Shown here: positions 9,472-17,602 of the stretch, in pieces
Layout: every line of letters begins with the position of its first letter
How positions within the stretch are numbered: position 1 is the stretch's first letter
Source: Williamsia sp. 1135
Lineage (GTDB): Bacteria > Actinomycetota > Actinomycetes > Mycobacteriales > Mycobacteriaceae
Length of the DNA: 64,000 bases
NCBI RefSeq assembly: GCF_002095395.1
Contig: NZ_MJEI01000096.1
Location: 1-64,000 of the forward strand
Direction: 5' to 3'
Notes under the pieces: generated by a model
Databases searched by the model: none
What the model saw: the letters and a program-made list of their open reading frames with translations, nothing else
Told to the model about the DNA's origin: nothing
Translations under genes and position numbers: made by a program

Positions 9472-10445
9472 CCGAGGACCGCCTCGATGGCGGCCGCCGC
9501 TCGTCCCGCGGCGCCCGCGGTGCGCCAGCGGGACCACGACGTGGCCGAATCAGGTACTGCCCGCAGGATCGTCGCCCACTCGTCCGCGGTGGGCCACGCG
9601 GAACATACATGCGCCAGACCCGCACGGGCAACGTTTCTTCCGGTGCGGAGTTGTTCGTCGAAGGGGCGGTCCTGAGGGAGGAGTACCGCGGGCTTCTGGG
9701 CGACCGCGACGTCGGCGACACTGCCCTGTCCGGCGTTGGTGACCACGAGCCGGGCGCTGCACAACTCCCGCCATGGATCGTCGCTCCACGTTCCGAACGC
9801 CGGGCCGAGCCCGCGGACGGTGAGTTCGGGGTGGTCGTCGGCGAACTGCGAGACCGCGGCCTGCGAGGTGGTGGCCCCACCGGTGCCGGTCAGGACCAGG
9901 ACGTCGGACTGGCAGCCGGCATCGTTGTGGACCGGACGGCCGTCAAACCGGCTGATCCCTCCCGTGAACGTGGTCTTGTGCAGGTGCGGGATGAGCCATT
10001 CCGGCCGGTATAGCTCCTCCGGCCACGGAGCGATGATGGCGTCGGCCAACTGGTAGGCCAGCAGATGGGGCGGATCCGTTCGCTCCCCGGGCATCGCAGT
10101 GACGACCACGGGAACACCGAGCAAGCGAACGAAGGCTGCGACCTCCACGGACACGTCGACCACCATGGCATCGGGACGGTGGACAGACACGAACTCCGCA
10201 ATCTCCACCATGCGGGTCCGAAGTCCGACGTCGAGGCGGGGAGCCCAATGCAGCGCTCCGTTGGCGTCGACGTCGCTTGGAGTATCCGACAGATCATCTC
10301 GCGTGAGCCTGACCCGGTCGGCGAACACCGCGCTGGTGATGTCGGCACTGCTCAGCGCCACGACCGGAACCCTGAGCCGTTCGGTGATCGCCTCCGCGCG
10401 CATCCGGTGTCCACTGCCCTGATGGTGGATGTAGTAGCCGATCAC
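9468..10445 (-). CDS. MurG/YjiC-like glycosyltransferase
   Basis: The GTG at 10445 lies in a GTGA overlap with the previous gene and starts a 325-residue protein. It opens with GYYIHHQGSGH, like MurG-type GT-B enzymes that bind the acceptor through a glycine-rich loop. The C-terminal half has LVLTGTGGATTS and ARLVVTNAGQGSVADVAVAQKPAVLLPQDRPFDEQL, the donor-binding region typical of MurG/GT1-like proteins. It is the third gene of the operon. The acceptor may be a lipid or a small molecule; nothing in the sequence decides this. Confidence 0.8.
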   Translation of the reverse strand: MIGYYIHHQGSGHRMRAEAITERLRVPVVALSSADITSAVFADRVRLTRDDLSDTPSDVDANGALHWAPRLDVGLRTRMVEIAEFVSVHRPDAMVVDVSVEVAAFVRLLGVPVVVTAMPGERTDPPHLLAYQLADAIIAPWPEELYRPEWLIPHLHKTTFTGGISRFDGRPVHNDAGCQSDVLVLTGTGGATTSQAAVSQFADDHPELTVRGLGPAFGTWSDDPWRELCSARLVVTNAGQGSVADVAVAQKPAVLLPQDRPFDEQLRTGRNVARAGLAHVCSAWPTADEWATILRAVPDSATSWSRWRTAGAAGRAAAAIEAVLG

Positions 10446-11536
10446 GCCGGGATGTTCTCGCGGCCGGCCATCTCCGAGTAGAGCAGCTGATACTGCTCCA
10501 CCATGGTGTCTTCGCTGCAGTGGGTGAGTGCGCGACGCCGGACGTTGCCGCGGTCGTATCCCGCGGCCGTGAGAGCCGCAGTCGCCAGTGCCGCAACGTC
10601 TCCGGGTGGGACGAGGATCCCGCCGTCGATACCGACGATCTCGGGGATTCCACCGCGATCGAACGATGCCACGGGGGTCCCGCACGCCAGTGATTCGGCG
10701 ACCACGAGTCCGTACGGCTCGTCCCACATCGGGGTGACCAGAGTGACTGCCGACGAGCCGACGAGGTCGGCCAGTGCGCTGTGACCGAGGTGCCCGACGT
10801 ACTTGATCTGGTCGTCGAGCGCAGGCTCGATCATCGTGGTGAAGTAATGCTCGTCGCTCCGGGGACCGGCGAGACGGAGCGGCTTCCCGGCCAGCCGAGC
10901 GGCCTCGATCGCCAGGTGTGCGCCCTTCTCCGGGACCAGGCGACCGAACCAGACAAGGTCCGTGCCGCCGGCACCCTCCGGCCAGTGGTCGATCCGAACT
11001 CCGTTGCGGACCACAGGTGTCGGACCCAGGACGTGCTCCCACAGCCGCGCGGTGTGGCCACTGACCGCCACGCATCGCGGTTGGGGCGCGACGGTCATCG
11101 CCGACTCGAGCCAGGGCGTGGGCGGGGTGTGCAGGGTGGTCACCATGGGGGTGGCCAGTGCCGGAGCCATCGCGATGGGCAGGTAGTGCAGGCTGTGGTT
11201 GTGGATGAGGTCGAACCGCCCGGGGTCGGCGACGAGATCGAGCATCAGTGACAGATAAGCGTGATGGTCACGCATCGCCGTCTCGGACGGCATCGACACA
11301 TCACCCCGCGCCACCGCAGATGGCTCGAAGATGTTGACGTGCATCACATGTACGCCGGGGCCGACGTCCGATCCCGGGCCTGCGAACAGGGTCACCTCGT
11401 GTCCCGCGGCAGTCAGTGCCCGCGTCAGGTGCCAGACATGGGCTTCGAGCCCGCCCGCGAAAGGTTCCGCGATGGGGTGGCGGCTCGATGCGATGACGGC
11501 GATCTGCAACGGCCGTTCAGTCATCCGTTCAGGCAT
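10442..11536 (-). CDS. glycosyltransferase family 4
   Basis: This GT-B enzyme of 364 residues has the GT4 layout: FAGGLEAHVWHLTRALTAAGHEVTLFAGPG at the N-terminus, WFGRLVPEKGAHLAIEAARLAG in the donor domain, and MWDEPYGLVVAESLACGTPVASFDRGGIPEIV with the E-x7-E motif. The start is ATG 11536, which overlaps the upstream stop by 8 bases; ATG 11524 four codons in is an alternative. It is the second gene of the operon. The donor is a nucleotide sugar; the acceptor is unknown. Confidence 0.85.
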   Translation of the reverse strand: MPERMTERPLQIAVIASSRHPIAEPFAGGLEAHVWHLTRALTAAGHEVTLFAGPGSDVGPGVHVMHVNIFEPSAVARGDVSMPSETAMRDHHAYLSLMLDLVADPGRFDLIHNHSLHYLPIAMAPALATPMVTTLHTPPTPWLESAMTVAPQPRCVAVSGHTARLWEHVLGPTPVVRNGVRIDHWPEGAGGTDLVWFGRLVPEKGAHLAIEAARLAGKPLRLAGPRSDEHYFTTMIEPALDDQIKYVGHLGHSALADLVGSSAVTLVTPMWDEPYGLVVAESLACGTPVASFDRGGIPEIVGIDGGILVPPGDVAALATAALTAAGYDRGNVRRRALTHCSEDTMVEQYQLLYSEMAGRENIPA

Positions 11537-12599
11537 CGAGGCACCTGCTGTAGATGGCGGAATGCTGTTGGGCCAGCCACTGTCTCTGCGAGAGCCGCTG
11601 CGACCACGACGGTGCCGGGGTGGGAGTGTCGTGGGCCGTTTTCAGTGCAGCAGCGAGTGTCTCGGCGTCGAAATGGTCTTCATCGAGGTCGAACTCGAAG
11701 CATTCCTGTTGCTGACCGTAGAAGCCGCAGCTGGGAGCCAGGACCGCTGTGCCCAGATCGTGGCACGCCTCGAGCCAGCCCGAATGCGTCCCGAACCGGT
11801 ACGGAAGTACCGAAACAGATAGACCTTGCAGGTACGCCCACAATTGTTCGTCCGAGAACCGCCGGTGCTCGATCAGCCGTGCGCGGCGGTGGGATCCGAG
11901 CGTCCGAAGTGCTCGTCCCAGGTCGGGGTCGTATCCGTGGCTGCTTCGATCGAAGATGTCGTCGTGCACGTTGATCTGTATCACCACGTCGTCGTATGAC
12001 CCGGCGATCTCGACCAGGGCCTGCGCGACCGTCAGCGGGTCGCAGTTCGCACGCGCACTCTTCGCATGTACGCCGACGGTGAACTGGGGGGAGTCGGTCG
12101 GACGTCGATGGAACCACTGCGGCGGGACCACGTGTGGATGGGGCAAGACGGTGGCGGTGCGCGCCCAGCGCTCCCGGATGCGCTCGGCGGCACCCGGGGT
12201 GAGAGTGATGATCTCGTCGGCCTCCGGAACCAGGATGTCGAGTATTTCCTCGTGGGCACCTGGCTCCCGATGGTGCGGATTACGCAGGTCGTGCAGCGTG
12301 TAGACGATCGGCTTGCCGCGTGATCGGAGCTCGTGGATCACGTCCCTCATGACCTCGGGAGAGACATCGTCGAACCCGAAGTGGATGTGGAAGACGTCGA
12401 ACTCCGCGTGGTGGGCCGAGATCCACTGTGGGTCGAACATGCGCGGTGGCCACCACACGCCGGGATCCACCGGACCACCGGCCGGAACAGGGTCGGGCAG
12501 GCGGATGACATTCGTCTCCTCGGGCATCAGAGGCGCGATGTGCCGGACGTAAACATGTGAGTTCGGCACCGACGCGACCCTGATACTGCTGCGCTTCAC
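11529..12599 (-). CDS. glycosyltransferase (GT4-like)
   Basis: The GTG at 12599 is chosen because GAGG lies six bases upstream and the family-like sequence VASVPNSHVYVRHIAP follows soon after; this gives 356 residues. FDVFHIHFGFDD, GKPIVYTLHDLRNPHH and ADEIITLTPGAAERIRERW match GT4 acceptor domains, and VSVLPYRFGTHSGWLEACHDLGTAVLAPSCGFY is the donor region. It is the first gene of the operon, so the promoter should lie in 12600-12750. Confidence 0.75.
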   Translation of the reverse strand: MKRSSIRVASVPNSHVYVRHIAPLMPEETNVIRLPDPVPAGGPVDPGVWWPPRMFDPQWISAHHAEFDVFHIHFGFDDVSPEVMRDVIHELRSRGKPIVYTLHDLRNPHHREPGAHEEILDILVPEADEIITLTPGAAERIRERWARTATVLPHPHVVPPQWFHRRPTDSPQFTVGVHAKSARANCDPLTVAQALVEIAGSYDDVVIQINVHDDIFDRSSHGYDPDLGRALRTLGSHRRARLIEHRRFSDEQLWAYLQGLSVSVLPYRFGTHSGWLEACHDLGTAVLAPSCGFYGQQQECFEFDLDEDHFDAETLAAALKTAHDTPTPAPSWSQRLSQRQWLAQQHSAIYSRCLDA

Positions 12600-12819
12600 C
12601 CACGACCTCGCTCCACCATCGCTCACGGACTTCCAGAAGGCTGACGACTCAACCGAGACAGGCATGACGGAGGCGGATCGTGTCCGCCTCGCCATGCCTC
12701 ATCGTGCGTATACCCAGCTGTGAGGGCGGCTAACCGTGCGCGCGGACCGTCGTCAGACGGCGGATCATTCCCAGAGCACGGATCGGCTTCCTCATCTGGC
12801 TGTCAGCAGCAAGCGGCGC

Positions 12820-12836
12820 AAAGATCTCGTAAAGAT
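12820..12836 (-). promoter_or_regulatory. candidate KdpE binding site
   Basis: On the minus strand this is ATCTTT-N5-ATCTTT, a perfect hexamer direct repeat with an 11-bp period. OmpR-family regulators bind tandem direct repeats with this spacing, and the E. coli KdpE site is also built as two T-rich hexamers separated by 5 bp. It lies about 120 bp before the first kdp-locus start codon, and KdpE is encoded downstream. The assignment is inferred. Confidence 0.45.
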
Positions 12837-12909
12837 GCAGCGTGTGCGCGTATGAAGGTCGTCAACACCCTGGTCGCGGGCACCGCCGGCCCAGCATGCT
12901 GAATCCACC

Positions 12910-12936
12910 GGCCGGACCCGACGAAGTGGTCCGGCC
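12910..12936 (+). promoter_or_regulatory. leader hairpin before the kdp operon
   Basis: A 9-bp perfect stem (GGCCGGACC/GGTCCGGCC, 9-nt loop) ends about 20 bases before the GTG of the first small gene. It may act on translation or transcription of the kdp leader. No U-run follows it. Confidence 0.4.
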
Positions 12937-12957
12937 CCCTCATCCTCAGGAGTGGAC

Positions 12958-13050
12958 GTGGCAGATCTCTTTTTCGTGCCGGCGATCTTCGGCGGTTTCG
13001 GTGTGTGCGTACTCGTCCTGCGCCTCGTCGCTGCCAGGACCCGACCGTGA
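12958..13050 (+). CDS. 30-residue membrane peptide coupled to kdpF
   Basis: GTG 12958 is preceded by AGGAG with a 5-base spacer and opens a frame of 30 codons. The peptide starts MADLFFVPAIFGGFG, has one hydrophobic segment (about residues 5-24), and ends in a basic tail RLVAARTRP. Its stop overlaps the kdpF start as GTGA at 13047-13050, so translation of the two is probably coupled. I do not recognise a family. It could be an extra small subunit or stabiliser of the Kdp complex, or a leader peptide. Confidence 0.6.
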   Translation: MADLFFVPAIFGGFGVCVLVLRLVAARTRP

Positions 13051-13145
13051 CCGCCGACGGCGCGACGAATGTCGTGTTGCTGATCATCGCAATCGTGGTG
13101 GTGCTGTATCTCTGTGCAGCCCTGGTACTTCCCGAAAGGTTCTAG
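13047..13145 (+). CDS. kdpF: K+-transporting ATPase subunit KdpF
   Basis: This 32-residue protein is almost entirely one transmembrane helix (NVVLLIIAIVVVLYLCAALV) followed by LPERF, close in size and pattern to E. coli KdpF (29 residues, ending NAEAF). KdpF stabilises the KdpABC complex in the membrane. It starts at GTG in the GTGA overlap with the upstream miniprotein and ends 6 bases before kdpA. Confidence 0.85.
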   Translation: MTADGATNVVLLIIAIVVVLYLCAALVLPERF

Positions 13146-13151
13146 GCAAAC

Positions 13152-14861
13152 GTGAACTCCTCTGTGGCCGCCGCCCTCCAGGTCGGGTCGGTGGTCTTCA
13201 TCCTCGCGGCGGCGTACGTCCCGCTCGGCGACTACATGGCCCGCGTGTTCTCCGGTGGGCGCGGCAGACCGCAAGGCCTCGGGACTGACCTGGCGCCGGA
13301 ACGCCTGCTCTACAAGATCGCCAGGATCGACCCGCGCCGGTCCCAGACCTGGACGGGTTACGCCACCGCAGTGCTGGCGTTCTCCTTCGTCGGGGTGCTG
13401 TTCCTCTACGCCCTGCAGCGACTCCAAGGTGTGCTGCCCTGGAGCGACGGCCGCGACGGGGTCTCGCCCGCGATGGCCTTCAACACTGCGATCTCCTTCG
13501 TCGCGAACACCAACTGGCAGTCCTTCTCACCCGAGGTCGTGATGAGCAACCTCACCCAGATGGCCGGGCTCGCGGTGCAGAACTTCCTGTCCGCTGCGGT
13601 CGGTCTCGCGGTGGCGGTGGCGCTCATCCGCGGAATCATCGGCACGAAGGGCGACGGCGAACTCGGCAACTTCTGGGTGGATCTGACCAGAGCCACCTTC
13701 CGGATCCTGTTGCCGCTGAGCATCATCGTCGCGCTACTGCTGCTCACCCAGGGCGCAGTGCAGTCGTTCAAGAGCGGCTTCGACTTCATCGGGCTCGACG
13801 GGTCGAGTGGGTCCGGCGTGGTAGGACCGTTCGCATCTCAGGAGGCGATCAAGGAACTCGGCACCAACGGCGGCGGAACCCTGTCGGCCAACTCCGCACA
13901 TCCGTTCTCCAACCCCACACCGCTCAGCAACATCGTGGAAATCATTGCGTTGCTGATCATCCCGGTGTGTCTGACCCGCACCTACGGCACGATGGTCGGT
14001 GACCGCCGGCAGGGTCTCACGATCCTCGGGGTCATGGCCACGATCTGGTCGGGCATGGTCGCCCTCGTCTGGGCGTTCGAATCGCATACCAACGGCCTCG
14101 CGGCCCAGGCGGCCGGCGCGATGATGGAAGGCAAGGAACAACGGTTCGGGGTCGCCGGGTCTGCCTTGTTCGCGGTCTCGACAACGGGAACATCCACCGG
14201 CGCGGTGAACTCGGCGCACGACTCGTACTCCGCAGGCGGCGGTGGCGCACTGATCTGGAACATGCTGCTGGGTGAAGTCGCACCCGGCGGCGTCGGGACC
14301 GGTCTGTACGGAATGCTGGTGCTGGCGATCATCGCGGTGTTCGTCGGTGGCCTGCTCGTGGGCCGGACACCGCAATTCCTGGGCAAGAAGATCGGCCAGC
14401 ACGAGATCACCATGGCGGCGCTGTCGATCCTGGTGATGCCCGCGTTGGTGTTGATCGGCACCGCGATCACCGTGATCTTGGCGTCCACCACAGGTTTTCA
14501 GGGCAACAGCGGCGAACCTGGATCACCGGGTTCGATTCACGGCTTCTCGGAGGTGCTGTACGCGTTCGCCTCCGCGGCAAACAACAACGGCAGTGCGTTC
14601 GGCGGGCTCACCGCCACCAGTGACTGGTTCCAGAGCTCACTGGGCTTCGCGATGCTGCTCGGCCGGTTCCTGCCGATCATCTTCGTCCTCGCGCTGGCCG
14701 GCCTACTGGCCTCGGCGAAACCCCGACAGGTCAGCTCCGCAACACTGCCCACCCACGGTCTGCTCTACGGCGGCCTGCTCACCGGCACAGTTCTTCTCGT
14801 CGCCGGACTCACCTTCTTCCCGGCCATGGCGCTGGGACCGATAGCAGAGGCACTTTCATGA
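13152..14861 (+). CDS. kdpA: K+-transporting ATPase subunit A
   Basis: KdpA is the potassium channel-like subunit of the KdpFABC pump. The 569-residue protein has about ten membrane spans and the four selectivity-filter regions of the superfamily of K+ transporters, including [26 protein letters not shown] and [11 protein letters not shown]. The start is GTG, and the stop overlaps kdpB by ATGA. Length is normal for the family. Confidence 0.97.
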   Translation: MNSSVAAALQVGSVVFILAAAYVPLGDYMARVFSGGRGRPQGLGTDLAPERLLYKIARIDPRRSQTWTGYATAVLAFSFVGVLFLYALQRLQGVLPWSDGRDGVSPAMAFNTAISFVANTNWQSFSPEVVMSNLTQMAGLAVQNFLSAAVGLAVAVALIRGIIGTKGDGELGNFWVDLTRATFRILLPLSIIVALLLLTQGAVQSFKSGFDFIGLDGSSGSGVVGPFASQEAIKELGTNGGGTLSANSAHPFSNPTPLSNIVEIIALLIIPVCLTRTYGTMVGDRRQGLTILGVMATIWSGMVALVWAFESHTNGLAAQAAGAMMEGKEQRFGVAGSALFAVSTTGTSTGAVNSAHDSYSAGGGGALIWNMLLGEVAPGGVGTGLYGMLVLAIIAVFVGGLLVGRTPQFLGKKIGQHEITMAALSILVMPALVLIGTAITVILASTTGFQGNSGEPGSPGSIHGFSEVLYAFASAANNNGSAFGGLTATSDWFQSSLGFAMLLGRFLPIIFVLALAGLLASAKPRQVSSATLPTHGLLYGGLLTGTVLLVAGLTFFPAMALGPIAEALS

Positions 14862-16960
14862 CCACAGTCGCGGAGCGGGACACCGCGTCCGTCCGGGCGG
14901 ACGACGATCTGGCCGGTAGCGGAGCGTTTGATCCCCGCCAGCTGATCACCTCGGTACCCCAGGCGCTGCGCAAACTCGATCCGCGTGACCAGGCGCGCAA
15001 TCCGGTGATGTTCGTCGTCTACCTCGGCGCGATCATCACGACGGTCCTGGCGGTGTGGCAGCCGTCGTGGTTCTCGTTCGCGGTGGTGTTCTGGCTCTGG
15101 TTCACGGTGTTGTTCGCGAACCTCGCCGAAGCGGTCGCCGAGGGACGCGGCCGCGCCCAGGCCGCGAGCCTGCGGAAAGTCAAACAGGACACCGTCGCTC
15201 GACGGCTCGACGCAGACGGCGCCATCACCGAGATCTCGGGCAGCGCACTCGTGATCGGTGACCTGATCGTCGTCGAGGCCGGAGAGGTGATCGCCGGCGA
15301 CGGCGACGTCGTCGACGGTATCGCCACGGTCGACGAATCCGCGATCACCGGTGAATCCGCACCCGTGATCCGCGAATCCGGCGGCGACCGCAGTGCGGTG
15401 ACCGGTGGCACGGTGGTGTTGTCGGACAAGATCATCGTGAAGATCACGACGTCGCCGGGCGAATCGTTCGTGGACCGGATGATCGCGCTCGTCGAAGGAG
15501 CGTCGCGGAAGAAGACACCGAACGAGATCGCCCTCGACATCCTGCTTTCGAGCCTGACCATCATCTTCCTGCTGGCGGTCGTGGCTGTCGGGCCCATGCA
15601 GCAGTACGCGGGACAGACCCCGGATGCGGTGAAACTCATCGCGCTGCTGGTCTGCTTGATCCCGACCACCATCGGTGCGTTGCTCTCGTCGATCGGGATC
15701 GCCGGGATGGACCGGCTGGTGCAGCGCAACGTCCTCGCGATGTCCGGGCGCGCGGTCGAGGCGGCCGGCGACATCGACACACTGCTCATGGACAAGACCG
15801 GAACCATCACATTCGGCAACCGCCAGGCGACTGCCCTGGTGCCGGCGCCCGGCGTGACGCTTTCGCAATTGTCCTTGGCAGCATGCCAATCGAGCCTGGC
15901 CGACGACACCCCAGAGGGTCGGAGCATCGTCGACTTGTGCCGTGTCGAGTTCGGCCAGGATCCGGAAGCGCTCGACGCCGCAGACCGGGCCACCCGGGAG
16001 ATCGTTCCTTTCACCGCCCAGACCCGGATGAGCGGGATGGACGTGCCCGGCCCCGCCGGTACGGTCAGAATCCGCAAGGGTGCGGCCGACGCGCTGCTGC
16101 GGTGGGTCGCCGACAACCACGGTGACACCCCGGCCGAGGTGAGCGATGAGGTCGCCAACATCTCGCGGGCAGGCGGCACGCCACTGGTCGTCGGCACCCA
16201 GACCGGCGACGACCGGGCCGTCATATTAGGGACGATCGCGCTCTCCGATGTCGTGAAACCGGGTATGGCCGAGCGCTTTGCGCAGCTGCGGGCGATGGGG
16301 ATACGCACGGTGATGGTCACCGGTGACAACCCGCTCACCGCGACGGCGATCGCCGCGGAAGCCGGAGTCGACGACTTCGTGGCCGAAGCGACACCCGAGG
16401 ACAAACTGGCGTTGATCCGCAAGGAGCAGGCCGGCGGGCGATTGGTCGCCATGACCGGCGACGGCACCAACGACGCTCCGGCACTCGCCCAGGCCGACGT
16501 CGGGCTGGCGATGAACACGGGCACCTCGGCCGCAAAAGAAGCCGGCAACATGGTGGATCTGGACTCCGATCCCACCAAGCTGATCGACGTGGTGGCGATC
16601 GGCAAGCAGCTGCTGATCACCCGCGGAGCGTTGACCACGTTCTCCCTGGCCAACGACCTCGCGAAATACTTCGCGATCTTGCCCGCGCTCTTCAGTGGCA
16701 TCTACCCGCAACTCGACAAGCTCAACATCATGGGTCTGCACTCGTCGGAGTCGGCGATCACGTCGGCGGTGATCTTCAACGCCCTGGTCATCGTGGCGCT
16801 CATCCCGTTGTCGCTACGCGGTGTGCGGTACCGGCCCAGTTCTGCGTCAAAGCTGTTGGGTCGCAATCTGTTGATCTACGGACTCGGGGGTGTGATCACG
16901 CCGTTCCTCGGTATCTGGCTGATCGACCTGGTGGTCCGCTTTCTCCCGGGAATGGGGTAG
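14858..16960 (+). CDS. kdpB: K+-transporting ATPase ATP-binding subunit B
   Basis: KdpB is the P-type ATPase that energises K+ uptake. At 700 residues it has the actuator motif ITGESAPVI, the phosphorylation motif DKTGT with Asp312, and the hinge [22 protein letters not shown]. The seven membrane spans of the family can be seen. It overlaps kdpA by ATGA and is followed after 5 bases by kdpC. Confidence 0.97.
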   Translation: MTTVAERDTASVRADDDLAGSGAFDPRQLITSVPQALRKLDPRDQARNPVMFVVYLGAIITTVLAVWQPSWFSFAVVFWLWFTVLFANLAEAVAEGRGRAQAASLRKVKQDTVARRLDADGAITEISGSALVIGDLIVVEAGEVIAGDGDVVDGIATVDESAITGESAPVIRESGGDRSAVTGGTVVLSDKIIVKITTSPGESFVDRMIALVEGASRKKTPNEIALDILLSSLTIIFLLAVVAVGPMQQYAGQTPDAVKLIALLVCLIPTTIGALLSSIGIAGMDRLVQRNVLAMSGRAVEAAGDIDTLLMDKTGTITFGNRQATALVPAPGVTLSQLSLAACQSSLADDTPEGRSIVDLCRVEFGQDPEALDAADRATREIVPFTAQTRMSGMDVPGPAGTVRIRKGAADALLRWVADNHGDTPAEVSDEVANISRAGGTPLVVGTQTGDDRAVILGTIALSDVVKPGMAERFAQLRAMGIRTVMVTGDNPLTATAIAAEAGVDDFVAEATPEDKLALIRKEQAGGRLVAMTGDGTNDAPALAQADVGLAMNTGTSAAKEAGNMVDLDSDPTKLIDVVAIGKQLLITRGALTTFSLANDLAKYFAILPALFSGIYPQLDKLNIMGLHSSESAITSAVIFNALVIVALIPLSLRGVRYRPSSASKLLGRNLLIYGLGGVITPFLGIWLIDLVVRFLPGMG

Positions 16961-16965
16961 ACGAG

Positions 16966-17592
16966 ATGAGAACGATGTCGACGTGGATACGGCAGTGTGT
17001 GGTGGCCGTCGCGGTCCTCGCAGCGATGACGGTGATCCTGGGGGTGGCCTATCCCGCAGTCGTCTGGGGGTTTTCGCGAATCGGCGCGACCTCGGCCGAC
17101 GGGTCGCAGGTCACCGACCGCAACGGCTGCGTCGTCGGGTCGAGCCTGATCGGCATCGATCCGCAGGTGGCCGCCGGCGAACCCGACAGGTACCTGCACG
17201 CCCGCGTGCTGGGATCCTCGGACGACCCGATGGCCCCCGGTGATCCCGCAGCGTCCGCGGCGAGCAACCAGGGCCCGAACAGTGAGAAGCTGGCCGGCTG
17301 GATCGCCGAACGAAGGCAGCTGATCGCCGCTCGCGAGGGCGTGAGCGCCGACCGTGTTCCGGTCGATGCGGTCACCGGGTCAGGGTCGGGTCTCGACCCG
17401 CACATCAGCCCGGCCTACGCGGGGCTCCAGGTACCGCGGCTGGCCAGGGAGAACGGGAAGTCGATCGCGGAGGTGCGGCAGATCATCTCGGATCACACCG
17501 AGGGGCGTCAGCTGGGCTTTCTCGGCCAGCCCAGGGTCGACGTGCTCGAGGTGAACCTCGATCTGGGGCTGACCGCTCCTGCCTGCGACTAA
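16966..17592 (+). CDS. kdpC: K+-transporting ATPase subunit C
   Basis: KdpC is the single-span subunit that assists ATP binding by KdpB. The 208-residue protein has an N-terminal helix (CVVAVAVLAAMTVILGVAYPAVVWG) and the family blocks GSSLIG, DRYLHARVLGS, GSGLDPHISPAYAGLQVPRLA and GQPRVDVLEVNLDL. It lies 10 bases upstream of kdpD in the same operon. Confidence 0.96.
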   Translation: MRTMSTWIRQCVVAVAVLAAMTVILGVAYPAVVWGFSRIGATSADGSQVTDRNGCVVGSSLIGIDPQVAAGEPDRYLHARVLGSSDDPMAPGDPAASAASNQGPNSEKLAGWIAERRQLIAAREGVSADRVPVDAVTGSGSGLDPHISPAYAGLQVPRLARENGKSIAEVRQIISDHTEGRQLGFLGQPRVDVLEVNLDLGLTAPACD

Positions 17593-17602
17593 GGTCGGCG
17601 CA

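Larger units (their letters stand above)
12600..12957. other. intergenic region between the glycosyltransferase operon and kdp
   Basis: This 358-bp gap holds the divergent promoters of the glycosyltransferase operon (minus) and the kdp operon (plus). I see no credible gene. It contains a hexamer direct repeat at 12820-12836 and a 9-bp-stem hairpin at 12910-12936, both listed separately. I could not recognise a ydaO-type c-di-AMP riboswitch core. Confidence 0.6.

Noticed and set aside
12600-12957. c-di-AMP (ydaO) riboswitch before the kdp operon
   Set aside because: Some kdp operons have one, but I could not find its conserved core here; only a simple hairpin is visible.
15019-16701. A 560-codon Ser/Ala-rich open frame opposite kdpB
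   Set aside because: It is antisense to kdpB, has low-complexity composition and no motif.
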